From Candidatus Aciduliprofundum sp. (lineage in GTDB: Archaea; Thermoplasmatota; Thermoplasmata; Thermoplasmatales; Aciduliprofundaceae), in contig WAKY01000053.1 of the NCBI GenBank assembly GCA_015523135.1, positions 1-7,819 of the forward strand: 7,819 nt of DNA, written 5' to 3'. The position numbers were made by a program, and so were the translations under genes. The notes below the pieces were generated by a model. It ran no database searches. It worked only from the letters and a program-made list of their open reading frames with translations, and was not told where the DNA came from. The first letter of the stretch is position 1, and each line of letters starts with the position of its first letter. Of the stretch, positions 5,833-7,819 are shown one piece after another.

Positions 5833-7256
5833 TCTTGCATCTCCTCCACATTTACCATGTATTCTTCCCCGTTGACCCATATCTTGTACTTCTTTCCCTC
5901 CTTAGGTGGCTCTAAATTCTCTTCTATCAAACCCTTTCTATGCATAAAGAATTTTCTAGCAACATCTGGAAATAGAGCATAGGACAAAACATCTTCGTCA
6001 TTATCCGCCAAATCCCCAATTTCCTTTTTAATTTTTTCAAATCCAGGTTCCAAGAGATCTGCTGGCCTTACAGTTATCGTCTTTTCATCCCCAAGAACTT
6101 TTTTCTTGACTTCCTCATCTATCTTTCCCGGTGGCTTTCCATACAGGCCCTTTATATAGTTTCTCATCTCCTTGGTAACCATTTTCCATCTCTCACCCGA
6201 GATGACATTCATAACCGCCTGAGTGCCAACAATTTGACTCAATGGAGTAACTAAGGGAGGATAGCCCACTTCTGCACGCACTTTTGGTACCTCCGCAAGA
6301 ACTTCTTCAATCTTATTCTCGGCCTTCATCTCTCTGAGTTGATTGTAGAGATTTGAAAGCATACCTCCAGGAACTTGGTAAATTAGAACTCTCGTATCCG
6401 CTATGCGCATTTCCATTCTCGTATACTTTCTCAGTTTTTTCTCCACTGTCCTAAAATACTCGGCAATTCTCTCAAGTTTCTTCAAATCCATCCCTGTGTC
6501 ATATGGAGTATCTTTGAAAGCAGCTACCATGCTCTCCGTTGCTGGCTGAGCTGTGCCAAATCCAAACGGAGATATTGCAGTGTCGATTATATCAACCCCT
6601 GCCTCCACAGCTTTCATGTATGTCATCGGGGCCCAACCGGCTGTGCTGTGCGTATGCAAATCTATGGGCACACTGAGCTCTTTTTTCATCATTTTAACCA
6701 ATTTTGAGGCCACAGTTGGACTCATGAGCCCAGCCATATCCTTTATACACACGGAGTCCACACCCATCTCCTCAAGCTTCTTCGCCATATCCACGAAACT
6801 CTCTAAAGTATGTATAGGGCTTATAGTGTAAACCACAGCACCCTGAGCATGGGCACCTGCTTTCTTCACAGCCTTAATTGCAGTTTCCATATTCCTCAAA
6901 TCGTTTAGAGCATCAAATATACGAAATATATCTATTCCTGCCTCAACTGCCTTAAAAACGAATTTCTCAACTATATCATCTGGATAATGTCTATAACCCA
7001 CAAGATTCTGCCCTCGCAGGAGCATTTGGAGAGGTGTATTCTTTATATGCTTTTTCAGGATTTTGGGCCTATCCCAAGGATTCTCATTTAAAAATCTCAT
7101 GGCGGAGTCGAATGTTGCCCCTCCCCAAACTTCCAAGGAGAAAAATCCCATTTCATCCATTGCCTCTGCTATTGGAACCATATCCTCAGTCCGCATTCTT
7201 GTGGCAAACAAACTCTGATGCCCGTCTCTTAGTGTGGTATCTGTAATTTTTACCAT
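5829..7256 (-). CDS. Carboxyltransferase of the oxaloacetate decarboxylase alpha / pyruvate carboxylase B family, without biotin domain
   Basis: This TIM-barrel enzyme transfers CO2 between carboxybiotin and pyruvate or oxaloacetate. The 475 residues show the start motif TDTTLRDGHQS with metal-binding Asp11, RGQNLVGYRHYPDD (81-94), RIFDALNDLRNM (from 112), the carbamylated-lysine motif CIKDMAG with Lys172, and metal ligands His201 and His203 in DLHTHSTAG. The conserved PYC/OADA C-terminal domain follows, including YQVPGGMLSNL. The protein ends at YKIWVNGEEYMVNVEEMQE, the first strands of what is normally the linker and biotinyl domain, so the AMKM biotin site is missing; archaeal PycB proteins with that domain are near 570 residues. 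Biotin must then sit on a separate carrier, which is not in this window. The next gene overlaps by ATGA. No SD precedes the ATG, which suggests a leaderless transcript. Whether it works as a pyruvate carboxylase or a decarboxylase cannot be decided from the sequence. Confidence 0.92.
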   Translation of the reverse strand: MVKITDTTLRDGHQSLFATRMRTEDMVPIAEAMDEMGFFSLEVWGGATFDSAMRFLNENPWDRPKILKKHIKNTPLQMLLRGQNLVGYRHYPDDIVEKFVFKAVEAGIDIFRIFDALNDLRNMETAIKAVKKAGAHAQGAVVYTISPIHTLESFVDMAKKLEEMGVDSVCIKDMAGLMSPTVASKLVKMMKKELSVPIDLHTHSTAGWAPMTYMKAVEAGVDIIDTAISPFGFGTAQPATESMVAAFKDTPYDTGMDLKKLERIAEYFRTVEKKLRKYTRMEMRIADTRVLIYQVPGGMLSNLYNQLREMKAENKIEEVLAEVPKVRAEVGYPPLVTPLSQIVGTQAVMNVISGERWKMVTKEMRNYIKGLYGKPPGKIDEEVKKKVLGDEKTITVRPADLLEPGFEKIKKEIGDLADNDEDVLSYALFPDVARKFFMHRKGLIEENLEPPKEGKKYKIWVNGEEYMVNVEEMQE

Positions 7257-7291
7257 GGGGAATAGAATACACTCTTAGTAAAAATATTTTA
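7257..7291 (-). promoter_or_regulatory. Leaderless-type promoter of the carboxyltransferase gene
   Basis: On the minus strand AAAATATTTTTA is centred about 28 bases before the ATG, and the 20 bases before the ATG (ending TATTCTATTCCCC) contain no SD-like sequence. TATA-to-start spacing of this size places transcription initiation at or next to the start codon. Confidence 0.5.
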
Positions 7292-7307
7292 GGATTTGAG
7301 AGTTAAA

Positions 7308-7322
7308 AAAATTTATGTATTA
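7308..7322 (+). promoter_or_regulatory. Promoter of tRNA-His (and probably priL)
   Basis: AAAAAATTTATGTAT gives an A-rich BRE followed by TTTATGTA centred near 7316, about 29 bases before the 5' end of the tRNA. It is divergent from the carboxyltransferase promoter within an 88-base gap. Confidence 0.5.
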
Positions 7323-7344
7323 CTTGTCATTTCACTCTTTGCAT

Positions 7345-7467
7345 GGCCGGGATAGGGTAGGGGCTATCCTAGGGGACTGTGGAAAAGCCCCTTTAGAAAA
7401 GGTGCTTTACCCCCAAAAGGGGCTTTGTGGCAATCCCTTGACCCGGGTTCAAATCCCGGTCCCGGCC
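7345..7467 (+). tRNA. tRNA-His (anticodon GUG), with intron
   Basis: Exons are 7345-7382 and 7433-7467. The acceptor stem GCCGGGA (7346-7352) pairs fully with TCCCGGC (7460-7466). The extra G at -1 (7345) faces C73 (7467), the identity hallmark of tRNA-His. The D arm starts at 7355, with A14 and A21 present. The anticodon stem GGGGA/TCCCT encloses the loop CT-GTG-G-A, with anticodon GTG at 7379-7381. The variable region is short (TGAC). The T arm is CCGGG-TTCAAAT-CCCGG (7443-7459). CCA is not encoded; CTG follows the discriminator. All parts fit archaeal tRNA-His. Confidence 0.96.
7383..7432 (+). other. 50-base tRNA intron at 37/38 with bulge-helix-bulge
   Basis: The splice sites form a textbook BHB for the archaeal splicing endonuclease. 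Exon bases CTGT (7377-7380) pair with intron bases GTGG (7427-7430) as the 4-bp central helix. The 3-base bulges are GG/A at the 5' site and CA/A at the 3' site, each cut after the second base. Beyond the 5' bulge an 11-bp perfect stem, AAAGCCCCTTT (7384-7394) with AAAGGGGCTTT (7416-7426), closes a 21-base loop. The central helix has one Watson-Crick and three G-U pairs. Removing the intron gives a standard 7-base anticodon loop. Confidence 0.93.
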
Positions 7468-7472
7468 CTGAT

Positions 7473-7819
7473 ATGAATATGCGCACTCTTACCAAATATC
7501 CATTTCTACCAGAGGCTTTGAATATTGTTAGAAATATGGACTTAGATGAGCTTCTTACCTCTTCAATTTATGAAAATGCTAAGGATTATGGAATGGCCAG
7601 GGTTATAAGCTGTTTTGATGAAAATGCAAGGGTTTTTGTTACAGATGATGAGACGAAAATTATAGGATTCTATATTTCCAAGCTCTTTCTAATAGCCCTT
7701 AGTGATCCAATAATAACAAGAAGATTTGCAAATGTGATTAGGGATGAGCTTGAAAAGTACTTGATTGAAGATAGCAGCGAGAATGTATATCTGGTTGCAT
7801 CAGCTTTAGGGGTAAAATA
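7473..7819 (+). CDS. priL: DNA primase large subunit PriL, N-terminal part (cut by window end)
   Basis: The frame is open for 115 codons to the end of the window. The product begins MNMRTLTKYPFLPEAL and continues with a helical region containing SSIYENAKDYGMARV and FYISKLFLIALSDPIITRRFAN. This matches the N-terminal helical domain of archaeal/eukaryotic primase large subunits, which start with a KYPF motif and have an LxxLLLxSxxxxxAKxR-like helix. PriL pairs with catalytic PriS to make RNA/DNA primers at the replication fork; its C-terminal iron-sulfur domain would lie beyond the edge. The first ATG is only 5 bases after the tRNA-His 3' end, and a second in-frame ATG lies at 7479. Neither has an SD, so the message probably has a very short leader created by tRNA processing or is leaderless. 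Confidence 0.85.
   Translation, partial: MNMRTLTKYPFLPEALNIVRNMDLDELLTSSIYENAKDYGMARVISCFDENARVFVTDDETKIIGFYISKLFLIALSDPIITRRFANVIRDELEKYLIEDSSENVYLVASALGVK

Noticed and set aside
5833..5880. A 16-codon upstream extension of the DUF1614 protein
   Set aside because: It lies wholly inside the carboxyltransferase gene in another frame, has polar Gly/Arg-rich residues unlike the family start, and the ATG at 5832 has an SD and the ATGA overlap.
7384..7426. The AAAGCCCCTTT/AAAGGGGCTTT inverted repeat as an intrinsic terminator or mobile-element end
   Set aside because: It is the internal stem of the tRNA-His intron, explained by the bulge-helix-bulge, and no T-run follows it.
1..7819. CRISPR array, insertion sequence or prophage
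   Set aside because: No regularly spaced direct repeats, transposase, integrase or terminal inverted repeats are seen; gene content is housekeeping.

Overview
The window looks like chromosomal DNA of a thermophilic archaeon, most likely in Thermoplasmatota and close to Aciduliprofundum (inference). The signs are an archaeal DNA primase large subunit, a tRNA-His gene with a bulge-helix-bulge intron at position 37/38 and no encoded CCA, archaeal BRE/TATA promoters, a mix of GGTGAT-type Shine-Dalgarno (SD) sites and a leaderless start, and moderately AT-rich sequence. No mobile element, CRISPR array or rRNA is visible, and no gene-free stretch exceeds about 160 bases.

Left part, minus strand (1-1215): the first 8 codons of a gene that looks like ribosomal protein L7Ae, with its own promoter and leader; then ftsZ, the tubulin-like cell division GTPase. 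The ftsZ promoter carries two palindromes sharing a TGTCNGACATAT core, 22 bp apart, over the predicted TATA box and transcription start. This is a strong candidate operator.

Centre, plus strand (1312-5135): a tight three-gene operon with gaps of 10 and 4 bases. The first gene encodes four CBS domains fused to a C-terminal region that resembles the ribosome-hibernation S30AE/HPF fold. It is followed by tldD and tldE (pmbA), the two subunits of a zinc peptidase. The layout suggests that an adenine-nucleotide-sensing, possibly ribosome-binding protein is co-expressed with a peptide-degrading enzyme.

Right-centre, minus strand (5140-7256): a carboxyltransferase of the oxaloacetate decarboxylase alpha / pyruvate carboxylase B family that stops before the biotin-attachment site, overlapping by ATGA with a multi-membrane-span DUF1614 protein. 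This unit converges on tldE with only 4 bases between them.

Right end, plus strand (7308-7819): the intron-containing tRNA-His gene and, 5 bases after its end, the start of priL (primase large subunit), which runs off the window. The priL mRNA may obtain its 5' end from tRNA 3' processing.
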